A stretch of 62,742 bases of DNA from Selenomonadales bacterium (GTDB lineage Bacteria > Bacillota > UBA994): the NCBI GenBank assembly GCA_018335585.1, contig JAGXRZ010000039.1, forward strand, positions 1-62,742, written 5' to 3'. Numbering within the stretch: the first letter of the stretch is position 1; every line of letters starts with the position of its first letter. Shown piece by piece: positions 35,068 through 43,934 of the stretch. The translations under genes and the position numbers were made by a program. The notes below the pieces were generated by a model that saw only the letters and a program-made list of their open reading frames with translations, was not told the DNA's origin and did no database searches.

Positions 35068-36000
35068 GTGAACGTCAACTACTTTCGCACGTTTCTCTGC
35101 GTGATTGAGGCTGGGTCCTTTTCGGCCGCCGCCAGGCAGCTAGGCCTGACGCAACCGGCTGTAAGTATGCAGATACAGGCCCTCGAAGACTACTTCGGCA
35201 CTAAACTAATTGAGCGACAGGGGCGTACCCTCGAACTGACGCGGGCCGGGGAAGAGGCTGCGGTGAATATCGGCCTGTTTGTCGAGTCGCTCGACGCGAC
35301 GCGCAAGCAGATAGACGAGATGTCTACAGAAATTGCCGGTCCCGTACTGCTCGGTGCGAGTACCGTGCCGGGCGAGCAGCTCTGTCCGCTCTTGTTTAGC
35401 ATGCTTATCAAGCGGTTTCCGCGCGTGCGCCCGCGCCTGATAGTGGACAGCACCACCAGCATTCTCGAAAAGCTCGAGCGGCGCGAGCTCGACCTGGCCT
35501 TGGTGGGCGCCCAGCCAAAAAGTGCGAGCCTTCGCGCCGAACCGGTTTACACCGATGAAATTGTCTTGCTCCTGCATCCCACCAATCCACTCGCCCTGCA
35601 AAAGACAGTGCGCGGCGAGGCGCTCTACCGCGAGCCGTTTGTCGGCCGGGTAGCCGGTTCCGGCAGTCGCATTGTTTACGAGCGCGAGTTAGCCGCCGCA
35701 GGCATAATCCCCGGCCGCCTGCATGCTGTGGTGGAGGTAGGCTCGGCCGTAGCGGCGGTAAACGCCGTCGAGGCGGGGATTGGGGTTGCGCTTGTCTCTG
35801 TCTTTGCCGCGGAAGGCGCCCTGCGGCAGAACACAGTTGTTGCGCGACGCCTCGCTGGGTTGACAATGTTGCGCCCTATCTATCTAGTAACCAACAATCG
35901 CTATTTAAGCCGCGCCGTGGCAGAAACCGCCGCCGTGTTGCGTTCGGCGGAAGCGCGGCAAGCCATAGAAGGGAGGAGAGGGCTGTGGCCTTTAGAATAA
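35068..36000 (+). CDS. LysR family regulator associated with selenium metabolism
   Basis: A 310-residue LysR protein: N-terminal helix-turn-helix VNYFRTFLCVIEAGSFSAAARQLGLTQPAVSMQIQALE and a periplasmic-binding-protein-like effector domain (VLLGASTVPGEQLCP, LDLALVGAQP). GTG 35068 follows AAGGGAGGGG; the frame upstream of it runs through selC and is not real. Its 3' end overlaps the selD start. LysR proteins in this genomic position are known from other selenium-using Clostridia; the ligand has not been defined here. The position suggests control of selD and perhaps of Sec synthesis. Confidence 0.87.
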   Translation: MNVNYFRTFLCVIEAGSFSAAARQLGLTQPAVSMQIQALEDYFGTKLIERQGRTLELTRAGEEAAVNIGLFVESLDATRKQIDEMSTEIAGPVLLGASTVPGEQLCPLLFSMLIKRFPRVRPRLIVDSTTSILEKLERRELDLALVGAQPKSASLRAEPVYTDEIVLLLHPTNPLALQKTVRGEALYREPFVGRVAGSGSRIVYERELAAAGIIPGRLHAVVEVGSAVAAVNAVEAGIGVALVSVFAAEGALRQNTVVARRLAGLTMLRPIYLVTNNRYLSRAVAETAAVLRSAEARQAIEGRRGLWPLE

Positions 36001-37040
36001 CTGCGTTGTCGTCGGGCGGCGGCTGAGCCAGCAAGCTAGGGCCGGGTGCCCTAAGTAGCCTCTTGGCCAACTTGCCTGAGCCACAAGACCCACGCATTCT
36101 CGTCGGGCTTGAGACCAGTGACGACGCTGGCGTCTATCTGCTCGGCGACGACTGCGCCTTAGTCCAAACGCTAGATTTCTTCTCTCCGCTGACGGACGAC
36201 CCCTATCTGTTTGGCCAAATTGCCGCAGCTAACTCCTTAAGCGACGTCTACGCCATGGGAGGAAAGCCCCTTACCGCTCTAAATATCGCGTGTTACGCGC
36301 CGTGCGTGCCGCTACCCTTGATGGGCGAGGTGCTGCGTGGCGGTGCGGATAAGGCGGCGGAAGCTGGTGTCGTCATCCTAGGCGGCCACACGGTAGAGAA
36401 TGCCGATATGAAATACGGATTAGCCGTCACCGGCACCGTTAATCCAAAGAAGATAGTAAAAAACAGCGGGGCCAGGGCTGGCGACAGCATTATCCTCACG
36501 AAGCCCCTCGGGACCGGCATTATTACGACAGCCTACAAGGCCGAGCTGGCTGATGATACGCACCTGCAGGCCGCACTTAACAGCATGGCCGAGCTTAACA
36601 AGACTGCCGCGGAGGTTTTCTCTGCCTACACCGTGCACGGCGGCACAGATGTTACCGGGTTTGGGCTGCTCGGACACGCCGTTGAAGTCGCGCGCGCCAG
36701 CAAAGTAGAACTTGTGCTCACCGCCGACGCCATCCCACTCCTCCCCGGCACGCTTGACTACGCCGCCATGGGCCTAATCCCGGCCGGGGCTTACCGTAAC
36801 GCCGAGTACTTCGGCAGCTCCGTATCCATCGACCCGGCCATCCCCGAAGCTCTAGTCGACGCCCTCTACGACCCGCAAACGAGCGGCGGGCTGTTCTTTA
36901 CGCTGCCGCCCGCCGAGGCCGCGCGTGCCCTAGCCGCCCTCCGGCAAGCCGGCGTTCCTGCGGCAATTGTCGGCCGCTGCGAAGCCGGCGCAGCGGGAAG
37001 GGTGAGAGGCGAGAGGCGAGAGGTGAGAGGTGAGAGGTGA
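35985..37040 (+). CDS. selD: Selenide, water dikinase SelD (selenoprotein, Sec at residue 14)
   Basis: GTG 35985 (after GGGAGGAGAGG) opens a frame with TGA at 36024-36026. The reading is ALSSGGG-U-ASKLGPGAL, in which U stands at the catalytic Cys/Sec position of SelD (GCxxK motif). Downstream are LVGLETSDDAGVYLL, TLDFFSPLTDDPYLFG, ANSLSDVYAMGGKP, GGHTVENADMKYG and TDVTGFGLLGHA. It makes selenophosphate from selenide and ATP. About 351 residues. The last 13 codons are made of the GAGAGGT heptamer repeat, so the natural C-terminus has been replaced or extended by repeat DNA. Confidence 0.94.
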
Positions 37041-37060
37041 GAGGTGAGAGGACACTGGGC
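37004..37060. repeat. GAGAGGT heptamer array at the left edge of the six-gene cassette
   Basis: Six or seven copies of GAGAGGT/GAGAGGC at 37004-37050, then GGCACTGAGCACT units. The same heptamer occurs at 45056-45080, immediately after the last gene of the cassette, in the same orientation. Confidence 0.8.
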
Positions 37061-37094
37061 ACTGAGCACTAGCAAAATGGGGGTGGTAGTATCA

Positions 37095-38897
37095 ATGAGT
37101 GGTCCTAAGTGCGACGGCATTACGCTGTCTCCGGCCGCCATGGAGTGGATTCGACAGCAACGCCAGCAGCAACTGCAAGTACACAGGCACGAATTGCTCA
37201 GAGTGCTGGAGCAAGATGTCGTTAATCAAAATCTAAGAGACGTCTTATCATTGCGGCAGGCTATGGCCAATTATCCCGTCGAAAGCATCAAAGCCACCTT
37301 GAATGACCCTACACTGCAGAAAGCCCTGCTTGATATAGCAGACCAAAGGCCAGACTGGATAGCGGAGATTGACCGGTTGGCAGACATTCCCATGCCGACG
37401 GTTTATCAGGCTTTGGTGGGGTTTTCGCGGCAGCTAAAGTCATGTTTGCATAGCATACGGACATCGTTTGACGAGGCTAGAAGGGGAATCGATGTCCACA
37501 GGTTAACGCTTGCAGCGAAAATGTTAAACGACGCTCTAGTAGACACCCTAAAAACCGTTTCAACCTTTTATAAGCTTGAGATTGCCGGTGACTACATGGA
37601 TTTGCCCCCTGCGGCAGACCGCATAGAGCAGCTCGCCCGCATTCTCGCGTGGCCTCTGCCAAATGACAGTGAGGATCTATTACAGAAAATGGACTCCGTA
37701 AGAGGCGAGACCCTTACTTTATCTAACGAGCTTAAGGCCCATGCCGCGGGCGGAGAGCAGGCTATCACTATAGTCGGCTGTTCGCGCTCACACGTAGCCT
37801 TGGTTGCCACCAAGGAGAAATGGCGGGCATACCTAGACGAAATGTGTGCCCAATCCTTACCGCTTGAGCCCGCCGCGATGTTGGCGCAAGCAGGTCGGCT
37901 TATGCATGAGATGGCACAGGTTAGGGAGAATGCCCGCAGAGAAGTTCTTGCTGCAACTGAGAGACTAAAGAATTTCTCTGCTTCAGCTGAAGTCTTGGAG
38001 CGGCACGAGCAGCATATACAGCGCATTGCTGTAAGTCCCCAAAGGTGCGAACCATTAGCTGAGCTTGTCTTTGGCGGTGGTATGAGCGGCGACTCGCAGC
38101 CCTTGAGTGAAGAGATGCGCCTGCTGCAGGATAAGCTCGACCAATACTTGACTGACACCATAGTTAGCACTGAGGATAAGTCGGAACTGCAGGCCATCAT
38201 GCGCGAAAAGGATTTCATTCTTAGGGACGAAACTAGGACGTCGGATGAACAACGCCGCGCTCTAAACAGGGTCAAGGGAATGTTTGCCTTCCTCCGCCAG
38301 CGCATAGAAAGCAGAAAAGAGGCCTTCGCTGAGAAGTATACGGAGTACTTGGTAGAGTGTTCGGCGGCTGGCATTAACGGCAAGCAGGCAAGTGGGTTTG
38401 CCTCTTTGGACGAACTCACATTGGAAGTAGAAGGGCTTAGAGCAAAGGCCATGCACAAGATGACGCAGGACTACGTTAGGCAACAGGTCGATGAGGTAAT
38501 GCAGGAGCATGGCTACAACGTCATTCTCAGCGAAGTACTTACGGCGCTTCCTGAAGGCATGCGGCAGTTATACGAGTTTGATGCGGGCAGTGCCATTAGC
38601 GTCTACCAGTCACAGCAAGGAACCGTCATGCTAGAGGTAGTGGCTACCGGGCAGACGACCGATATGACACATAATGAAAGACTAGTCATGGTAGAAAAAC
38701 AGCGCCAGTTCTGCAGTGTGTATGCGACGATACGGTCGGCCCTGTGTAGGCGGGGCGTTGTGCTCTCGGCTCTAGATCATAAAGCGCCAGATATTAGCTT
38801 TTCGCGCAAGATAAAACTTAGAACACACACTGATTCAAGTCAGTCGAGAGCACCGCTGAAAGCCTACGACAGAAAGCGAGCGATGTACATTGAGTGA
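37095..38897 (+). CDS. Large uncharacterised protein, first gene of the kinase/AAA+/radical-SAM cassette
   Basis: A 600-residue soluble protein with no family that I recognise. It starts MSGPKCDGITLS; GGGGTGG at 37079-37085 is at the right distance for ATG 37095. It is rich in charged and Gln residues with several predicted coiled-coil stretches (about 10-45, 180-215, 265-320, 345-455). No Walker motif or membrane segment is seen. A more globular, beta-rich region is at about 510-560 (SAISVYQSQQGTVMLEVVA). It overlaps the FHA gene by eight bases and so is cotranscribed with the five following genes. It may be the substrate or scaffold of the associated kinase and ATPase; that is inference. 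Confidence 0.75.
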   Translation: MSGPKCDGITLSPAAMEWIRQQRQQQLQVHRHELLRVLEQDVVNQNLRDVLSLRQAMANYPVESIKATLNDPTLQKALLDIADQRPDWIAEIDRLADIPMPTVYQALVGFSRQLKSCLHSIRTSFDEARRGIDVHRLTLAAKMLNDALVDTLKTVSTFYKLEIAGDYMDLPPAADRIEQLARILAWPLPNDSEDLLQKMDSVRGETLTLSNELKAHAAGGEQAITIVGCSRSHVALVATKEKWRAYLDEMCAQSLPLEPAAMLAQAGRLMHEMAQVRENARREVLAATERLKNFSASAEVLERHEQHIQRIAVSPQRCEPLAELVFGGGMSGDSQPLSEEMRLLQDKLDQYLTDTIVSTEDKSELQAIMREKDFILRDETRTSDEQRRALNRVKGMFAFLRQRIESRKEAFAEKYTEYLVECSAAGINGKQASGFASLDELTLEVEGLRAKAMHKMTQDYVRQQVDEVMQEHGYNVILSEVLTALPEGMRQLYEFDAGSAISVYQSQQGTVMLEVVATGQTTDMTHNERLVMVEKQRQFCSVYATIRSALCRRGVVLSALDHKAPDISFSRKIKLRTHTDSSQSRAPLKAYDRKRAMYIE

Positions 38898-39372
38898 CCA
38901 GGAGACGTCTGCCTACCGCATCTGCGGGGAGTGCGATGGGCGTAACCCGGTGGAAAGCCGCGTTCACGCCCTGAATAGGTGCGTGTACTGCGGCAATACA
39001 GAAATTATGAGCGGGCGGTTCGTGCCAAAGGCCCCACCGGCTCAGTCCGTCCCAGCTGAAAGCGCTCCCCCGGAAAATAAGACCCTTACATTAGTGGAGC
39101 TCCACCAAAAACACAGAATTATGGTGCCTCCGTCCGGCGGAATAATCGGTCGCCATGGTGATTTAGACCCGCAGTTTTTTGCTAGATGCCCGCACGTTTC
39201 CGGTACACACTGTCGGCTGTACATAACCCAGGGAGACTGGTATGTGCGGGACTTAGGCAGCATGAACCACACTTATATAAACGGCAATAGGCTCGGCACT
39301 GAGGCAACCAAACTGACGGCAAAATCCATCCTGCAAATAGCTGATGTTAAGTTTGACATAGAAATCATCTAA
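38890..39372 (+). CDS. Zinc-ribbon FHA domain protein
   Basis: A 160-residue protein. Residues 12-34 form a Cys4 zinc ribbon (CGEC and CVYCG). A proline-rich linker is followed by an FHA domain (about 66-160): IIGRHGD, the Ser-x-x-His in VSGTHCRL and the Asn-rich DLGSMNHTYINGNRL, all of which make up the phosphothreonine-binding surface. Such domains read Ser/Thr phosphorylation, and a kinase is encoded three genes on. TTG 38890 overlaps the previous gene's stop. The stop is directly adjacent to the next ATG. Confidence 0.88.
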   Translation: MSDQETSAYRICGECDGRNPVESRVHALNRCVYCGNTEIMSGRFVPKAPPAQSVPAESAPPENKTLTLVELHQKHRIMVPPSGGIIGRHGDLDPQFFARCPHVSGTHCRLYITQGDWYVRDLGSMNHTYINGNRLGTEATKLTAKSILQIADVKFDIEII

Positions 39373-39936
39373 ATGCTAATAGATAGACTTATATATCCCA
39401 TTTCCAGTTTGGGACCAGGCAGGCGTCTGGTTATATGGACTATGGGCTGCAGCAAGCGCTGTCCCGGCTGCGCCAACCCAGAGCTTTGGCCACACGACCC
39501 GAGCAAGGACATAGATGTGAACGTGCTATACGGTATGGTGCGTGAACTAGTGCGTCATCATCCCGTAGACGGCCTTACGATCACCGGTGGCGACCCCCTG
39601 GAGCAACCCAAGGATTTGCTCGCGTTCCTTAAGCTTTGCCGCCCCATTTTTGACGACATTCTCTTATACACTGGTTTCTACAGAGAAGAGATTAAGAACG
39701 ACGACCTGCGCCAAAGAATTCTGGGCTATGTCGATGTACTCATCGATGGCCCCTACGTTGAAGAACTGAACGACAACAAGTGTGTACTTCGCGGTTCCGG
39801 CAATCAGCGCATATGGATTACGGACGCAAGGTTAAGGGATTTGTACGCAACTTACGAAGCCGGCGGCAGGCTGGTGCAAAACGTATACTACAATAATCGC
39901 CTTATATCTGTCGGCATTCACAATAGAAGCGAGTGA
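39373..39936 (+). CDS. Radical SAM / 4Fe-4S single-cluster protein (NrdG-like)
   Basis: A 187-residue protein with the cluster motif CxxxCxxC at C26, C30 and C33 (MGCSKRCPGCANPE) and the following TITGGDPLEQP (GGDP, SAM-binding). Size and motifs match NrdG/PflA-type minimal activases. No anaerobic ribonucleotide reductase or glycyl-radical enzyme is encoded in the window, so it probably acts within the cassette. Candidate roles are activation or modification of another cassette protein. ATG 39373 follows directly the FHA gene stop. Confidence 0.85.
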   Translation: MLIDRLIYPISSLGPGRRLVIWTMGCSKRCPGCANPELWPHDPSKDIDVNVLYGMVRELVRHHPVDGLTITGGDPLEQPKDLLAFLKLCRPIFDDILLYTGFYREEIKNDDLRQRILGYVDVLIDGPYVEELNDNKCVLRGSGNQRIWITDARLRDLYATYEAGGRLVQNVYYNNRLISVGIHNRSE

Positions 39937-39937
39937 T

Positions 39938-41836
39938 GTGATGATGTACACCGAGGATAGCATTGCCAAATGGCAAAAAGACCTGCGAATCTATCGCGGC
40001 ATCAAGAGCCTTTTCCTAATCGAGGGTAACGTGCACGATATCTATCCTCGCTTTACGCGAACCGAACACGGTTATGCCGTAAGCGGCTTCTCACCCCTTA
40101 GCCATATCATCTACGATACCCTGAATGAGTCTGAGTTGAACCCAAGCTACGATTTTCTCTACTGCAACCCCGTGAGTGGTCTCTACAACCCAGTGTTGGA
40201 AGTAGACATTGAACCCCTGCTTAAAGAGTTTGCCGGACAAAGTACGCGTTATGCTCGCCGCGATAACGAGGGAATTAGCTACCAGTATGTAGTGGACGAC
40301 CCGCTGGCTGTAAGCGCGTTTGTTAAGACCGCCCTTACCAGTAATCGGCGGGCTCTCAAGGAATCCGAACGGCGACCTGTCGCGGTGGTGTTGAGCTTCG
40401 CTTCGCGCTATCTGCAGTCGCCTTCACATCTGTCGGAGCGTGAAACGCAGTTCTTTATGAACCTGCAGGTAGCCTGTCTTGAGGCAAGACGAATCAATAG
40501 CTTGCGCAGCGCCTTATTCCTGCTTGTCGACAAGGTTAATGACTTGCCCGCTTGGTTCTACTTGAACAACCCTCAGGCCAAGATTATCACTATCCCCGTA
40601 CCCGACCGCAAAGCCAGAGGCGTGTTTATCGAGCGCAATTTCGGCTTACCCCCGCACGAATACAGGAGCGGTCGTCTGGCGGATATCACGGAAGGGCTGC
40701 GCACATTAGAGCTGCGGCAGTTACACTCGCTGGCGGGGGAAAACGCTACAGGGCCCGGCTCTATTGAGAACGCGGTTGCGCTCTACAAGTATGGCGTCAA
40801 GGAAAGCCCTTGGGAGAGCGCAGATTTAACCGAGCGCATACGAGCGAGCGAGGCCATCATCAAAGGACGCGTGATTGGCCAAGACCGCGCAGTCAAGAAG
40901 GCTGTAGATGTACTCAAGCGGGCTGTCAGCGGCATGTCTGGCTTGCAGCACTCTTCTAGCTCCAGCAAACCTAAAGGCGTATTGTTCTTGGCGGGGCCGA
41001 CCGGTACGGGAAAGACCGAGCTGACTAAGGCCCTAGCGGAAAGGCTTTTCGGAGATGAAAGAAGTTGCATCCGCTTTGATATGAGCGAGTATCAGCAGCC
41101 GCATTCCGATCAAAAGCTATTGGGAGCCCCGCCCGGGTACATAGGCTATGAGAGCGGTGGGCAGTTAACCAATGCCATTAAGGAGCGGCCGTTTTCTATC
41201 CTCTTGTTTGACGAAATAGAAAAAGCGCATCCGTCTATATTGGATAAGTTTCTGCAAATACTTGAGGACGGCAGGATGACCGACGGGCAGGGGAACACAG
41301 TCTACTTCTCGGAGTGCGTTATCATCTTTACCAGCAACCTAGGAACCTTCCGCTCGGTACGTGACAAATACGGCAATGTCAGCAAGGTACCCACCATATC
41401 TGTTGACGACAACTACGAAACTGTCGAACGCGTCGTTTCTGCGGGGGTAAAGGATTACTTTACGGTTGAGCTCGGGCGCCCAGAGCTTTTGAATCGCATA
41501 GGGGACTACAATATTGTCGTCTTTGACCACATCCAAGAACAAGCGGCAATGGACATAGCAGAGATGAAAATGAAAAAAGTCGTAGAGTCCATTAAGGAAA
41601 GTCGCAGAATTGACGTCTGCGTGCTGGAAGCAAAGGAATACTTTCTCGAGCAGGCCAAGCAGGAGAGAGATAAAGGCGGCAGAGGAATTGGCAACATGAT
41701 CGAGAATCTCTTTATTAACCCAGTGGCCGCATACATTTGTGATAACTCACTTAGCCCTGGGTCAACTGTAAGGCTATGCTGGTGCCCTAAGCTTCACGAG
41801 CTGTCTATCACCCATGTAGACGGCCGTCCCCGTTAA
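39938..41836 (+). CDS. Clp-type AAA+ ATPase with degenerate first AAA domain
   Basis: A 632-residue protein. Residues 1-260 look like an AAA+ module lacking Walker A (KSLFLIEGNVHDIYP, ALFLLVDKVNDLPAWFYL, then PVPDRKAR). Residues 310-620 are a ClpA/ClpB D2-like AAA+ domain: GQDRAVKKAVD, Walker A GPTGTGKT at 353-360, pore loop GYIGYESG near 400, Walker B ILLFDEIEKAHP at 421, sensor FTSNLG and arginine finger region ELLNRIGDY. No Clp N domain, M domain or ClpP-binding loop is seen, so it may be a protein-remodelling motor dedicated to the cassette. GTG 39938 and ATG 39941/39944 are all possible starts. Confidence 0.88.
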   Translation: MMMYTEDSIAKWQKDLRIYRGIKSLFLIEGNVHDIYPRFTRTEHGYAVSGFSPLSHIIYDTLNESELNPSYDFLYCNPVSGLYNPVLEVDIEPLLKEFAGQSTRYARRDNEGISYQYVVDDPLAVSAFVKTALTSNRRALKESERRPVAVVLSFASRYLQSPSHLSERETQFFMNLQVACLEARRINSLRSALFLLVDKVNDLPAWFYLNNPQAKIITIPVPDRKARGVFIERNFGLPPHEYRSGRLADITEGLRTLELRQLHSLAGENATGPGSIENAVALYKYGVKESPWESADLTERIRASEAIIKGRVIGQDRAVKKAVDVLKRAVSGMSGLQHSSSSSKPKGVLFLAGPTGTGKTELTKALAERLFGDERSCIRFDMSEYQQPHSDQKLLGAPPGYIGYESGGQLTNAIKERPFSILLFDEIEKAHPSILDKFLQILEDGRMTDGQGNTVYFSECVIIFTSNLGTFRSVRDKYGNVSKVPTISVDDNYETVERVVSAGVKDYFTVELGRPELLNRIGDYNIVVFDHIQEQAAMDIAEMKMKKVVESIKESRRIDVCVLEAKEYFLEQAKQERDKGGRGIGNMIENLFINPVAAYICDNSLSPGSTVRLCWCPKLHELSITHVDGRPR

Positions 41837-41858
41837 AGTGCATGAAGGGGGGAGTAGA

Positions 41859-43931
41859 ATGGTTAGCCAAAGAGAAACTGAGTTGCTTTTATCGCCGCAG
41901 ACAAAGCCACTGGCACGGGCTACCCGGTTGTTACATAACGACCCCACGCAAGGGCCCTACACTCCACGGATATCGCGTGTAGGTAGCGTACTACAAGGAG
42001 ACAAAGCTGACTTTGTCATTGTTGATGAGTTGGCGAGTCACGGTGGCGAGGCCATGCTCTATCTCTGCCATGTGGCCGACAATCCGTCAACGCGGTACGT
42101 GGCCAAGATATACATGGTACAAGCCCGTTCCGTTAACCAAAAGCGGCGGCAGAGACTGGTGGAATTCCTGTCCCGGGTGAACCCGGACAGCAGCTTCGTT
42201 ATGCCCCTCGTTGACCACGGCCTGATTGAGGACGTCTTTTTTGACATCCTACCTTACTATCCGGAAGGCGACCTCAGTACCAAGGGTGGTTTCACCTTCG
42301 ACCAGCTAAAAAACATTATTGTTCCGGCAGCCAATGCCGCGCTAAGAGAAATCCATGTAAGTGGCTTTATTCATCGAGATATTAAGCCTGGCAACCTCTA
42401 TCTTCATCACGGTCGTGTAATACTCGGGGATTTTGGTATTTCGAGCATGATCGACCCCGAAACAGATGTAGCTTATACCCGTAACATCAGTGGTACCCTT
42501 GGCTATGTTGCGCCCGAAGTAGGGCAGGGCATTGCCCACCCCAAATCCGACTACTTTGCGCTAGGCATGACGCTGGCCAGCTTGTACAAGGGTAGTGACA
42601 TATGGCAAGGCTTAAGCGAGCAAGTCATTTATCGCTGTCTAGTAAAGAAGGAACTGCCTTTCGACATTCCTGAGAAAGACAAACGCCTGAGAGATCTTAT
42701 CCGCGGACTAACCACCATGGACGTTGAGCGCAGATTCGGATCGGAAGAAGTCGGCAAATGGTGCCGCGGTGAGCCTGTCGCAGTACGCGATACAGGGTAC
42801 ATCTTCGACGAAAACGACCCAATCGAAGATGCAGAGGTATTAGCCGAGCGCTTTTTGCAGCAGTGGGAGAAAGGTGTCAAGCACTTATACCATGAAAGCG
42901 CCCCGCTACAGAGCTATTTCCAACCCATTAACCAAGAATTAGCCCTCTGCATCAGCGATATCGTCACGAAGGATTGCACGAACAACAAGGATCTTGGCTT
43001 GTTCCGCTTTCTTTACTTCCTTAACAACAAGTTGTTTCTGTGCTGGCAAGGGATACACTACGACAGCCTCACGAGTATAGCCTTGTGCATGCAGCAGGCA
43101 CTGCCAAACCCCTTGCCCGAAATCATGGCGATGCTTAAGAGCAAGGCAGTTTCTTGGAGGTTTGAACAGCCTAAACAAAGGTCACCAGAAGAACAACAAC
43201 TGCTTAACGCAGTGCGTAAGGTAGAAGCCTGGATTGATGCCGAGGCAGTGGGCCTTGCCTACTACTTGTTCATGTATATGTTCTTGCCCGCGGGCGCAAC
43301 CCGTGTCTATGAACTAGAGGGAAGTGCCCATACGTCCATAGACTCAGTCTTTGCGCACGTGACGAGCGACGCCAAGCTACTGCACAGCGCTGCCGACAAC
43401 CTGTGGCGAGACGACCGATTTATTGCTTTTGCCTGCGCTCTAGGTTTTGAGGGAACTGCCACACGACTAAGAAGTGACCAGGACGCGTCAATGCATGGGC
43501 GCATCAGAAGCCTATTTATTTTCTTTGAGGAAGCAGTCAGGGATACCGCTGCTGTGCATTTGGCCTACCTTAAGTATTGCAGGGGTGCACCTGCGTACTG
43601 GTTGCAGCAGAACCTTCATCTCTATGTTTTTAGCGGGTACGAGGCCGTGAGGGTTCGCAGAGATATTTCCAGTGTAAAGGTCGACGGTGCAGCTAGCATC
43701 TTGCAGCTTGACAAGGCCCTGCTGCAGTTAGAAGACATGAAGAACGAATTCTTGCGTTTATTGCAGAACAACATCCTCATGGCATCAATAGGCATCTACG
43801 ACGGCAGAGACCGTGCCGGTATCACTGCAGTAAGCTCCGATGCTTACTTCTTGTATGATTTTTATGGTATCGAGTCACCTCTAGGATATGCCCGCAGCAT
43901 AGGCCTAAGCGGAAGCGGGAGAGTGGAATAG
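41859..43931 (+). CDS. Serine/threonine protein kinase with long uncharacterised C-terminal region
   Basis: A 690-residue protein. The kinase domain spans about 40-300: RYVAKIY with K83 of the VAIK motif, catalytic loop FIHRDIKPGN (172-179), DFG at 191-193, TLGYVAPE (APE 218-220) and SDYFALGMTL. From 300 to 690 there is an all-helical region I do not recognise. There are no PASTA repeats and no obvious membrane span, so it differs from PrkC/PknB. ATG 41859 is chosen because GGGGGGAG precedes it; GTG 41838 is in frame but has no ribosome site. The FHA protein in the operon is the likely reader of its phosphorylation. Confidence 0.88.
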   Translation: MVSQRETELLLSPQTKPLARATRLLHNDPTQGPYTPRISRVGSVLQGDKADFVIVDELASHGGEAMLYLCHVADNPSTRYVAKIYMVQARSVNQKRRQRLVEFLSRVNPDSSFVMPLVDHGLIEDVFFDILPYYPEGDLSTKGGFTFDQLKNIIVPAANAALREIHVSGFIHRDIKPGNLYLHHGRVILGDFGISSMIDPETDVAYTRNISGTLGYVAPEVGQGIAHPKSDYFALGMTLASLYKGSDIWQGLSEQVIYRCLVKKELPFDIPEKDKRLRDLIRGLTTMDVERRFGSEEVGKWCRGEPVAVRDTGYIFDENDPIEDAEVLAERFLQQWEKGVKHLYHESAPLQSYFQPINQELALCISDIVTKDCTNNKDLGLFRFLYFLNNKLFLCWQGIHYDSLTSIALCMQQALPNPLPEIMAMLKSKAVSWRFEQPKQRSPEEQQLLNAVRKVEAWIDAEAVGLAYYLFMYMFLPAGATRVYELEGSAHTSIDSVFAHVTSDAKLLHSAADNLWRDDRFIAFACALGFEGTATRLRSDQDASMHGRIRSLFIFFEEAVRDTAAVHLAYLKYCRGAPAYWLQQNLHLYVFSGYEAVRVRRDISSVKVDGAASILQLDKALLQLEDMKNEFLRLLQNNILMASIGIYDGRDRAGITAVSSDAYFLYDFYGIESPLGYARSIGLSGSGRVE

Positions 43932-43934
43932 GGC

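Noticed and set aside
39373-39936. Assignment of the radical-SAM protein as NrdG
   Set aside because: No nrdD is nearby and the gene sits in the middle of a signalling operon; only the fold and motifs are NrdG-like.
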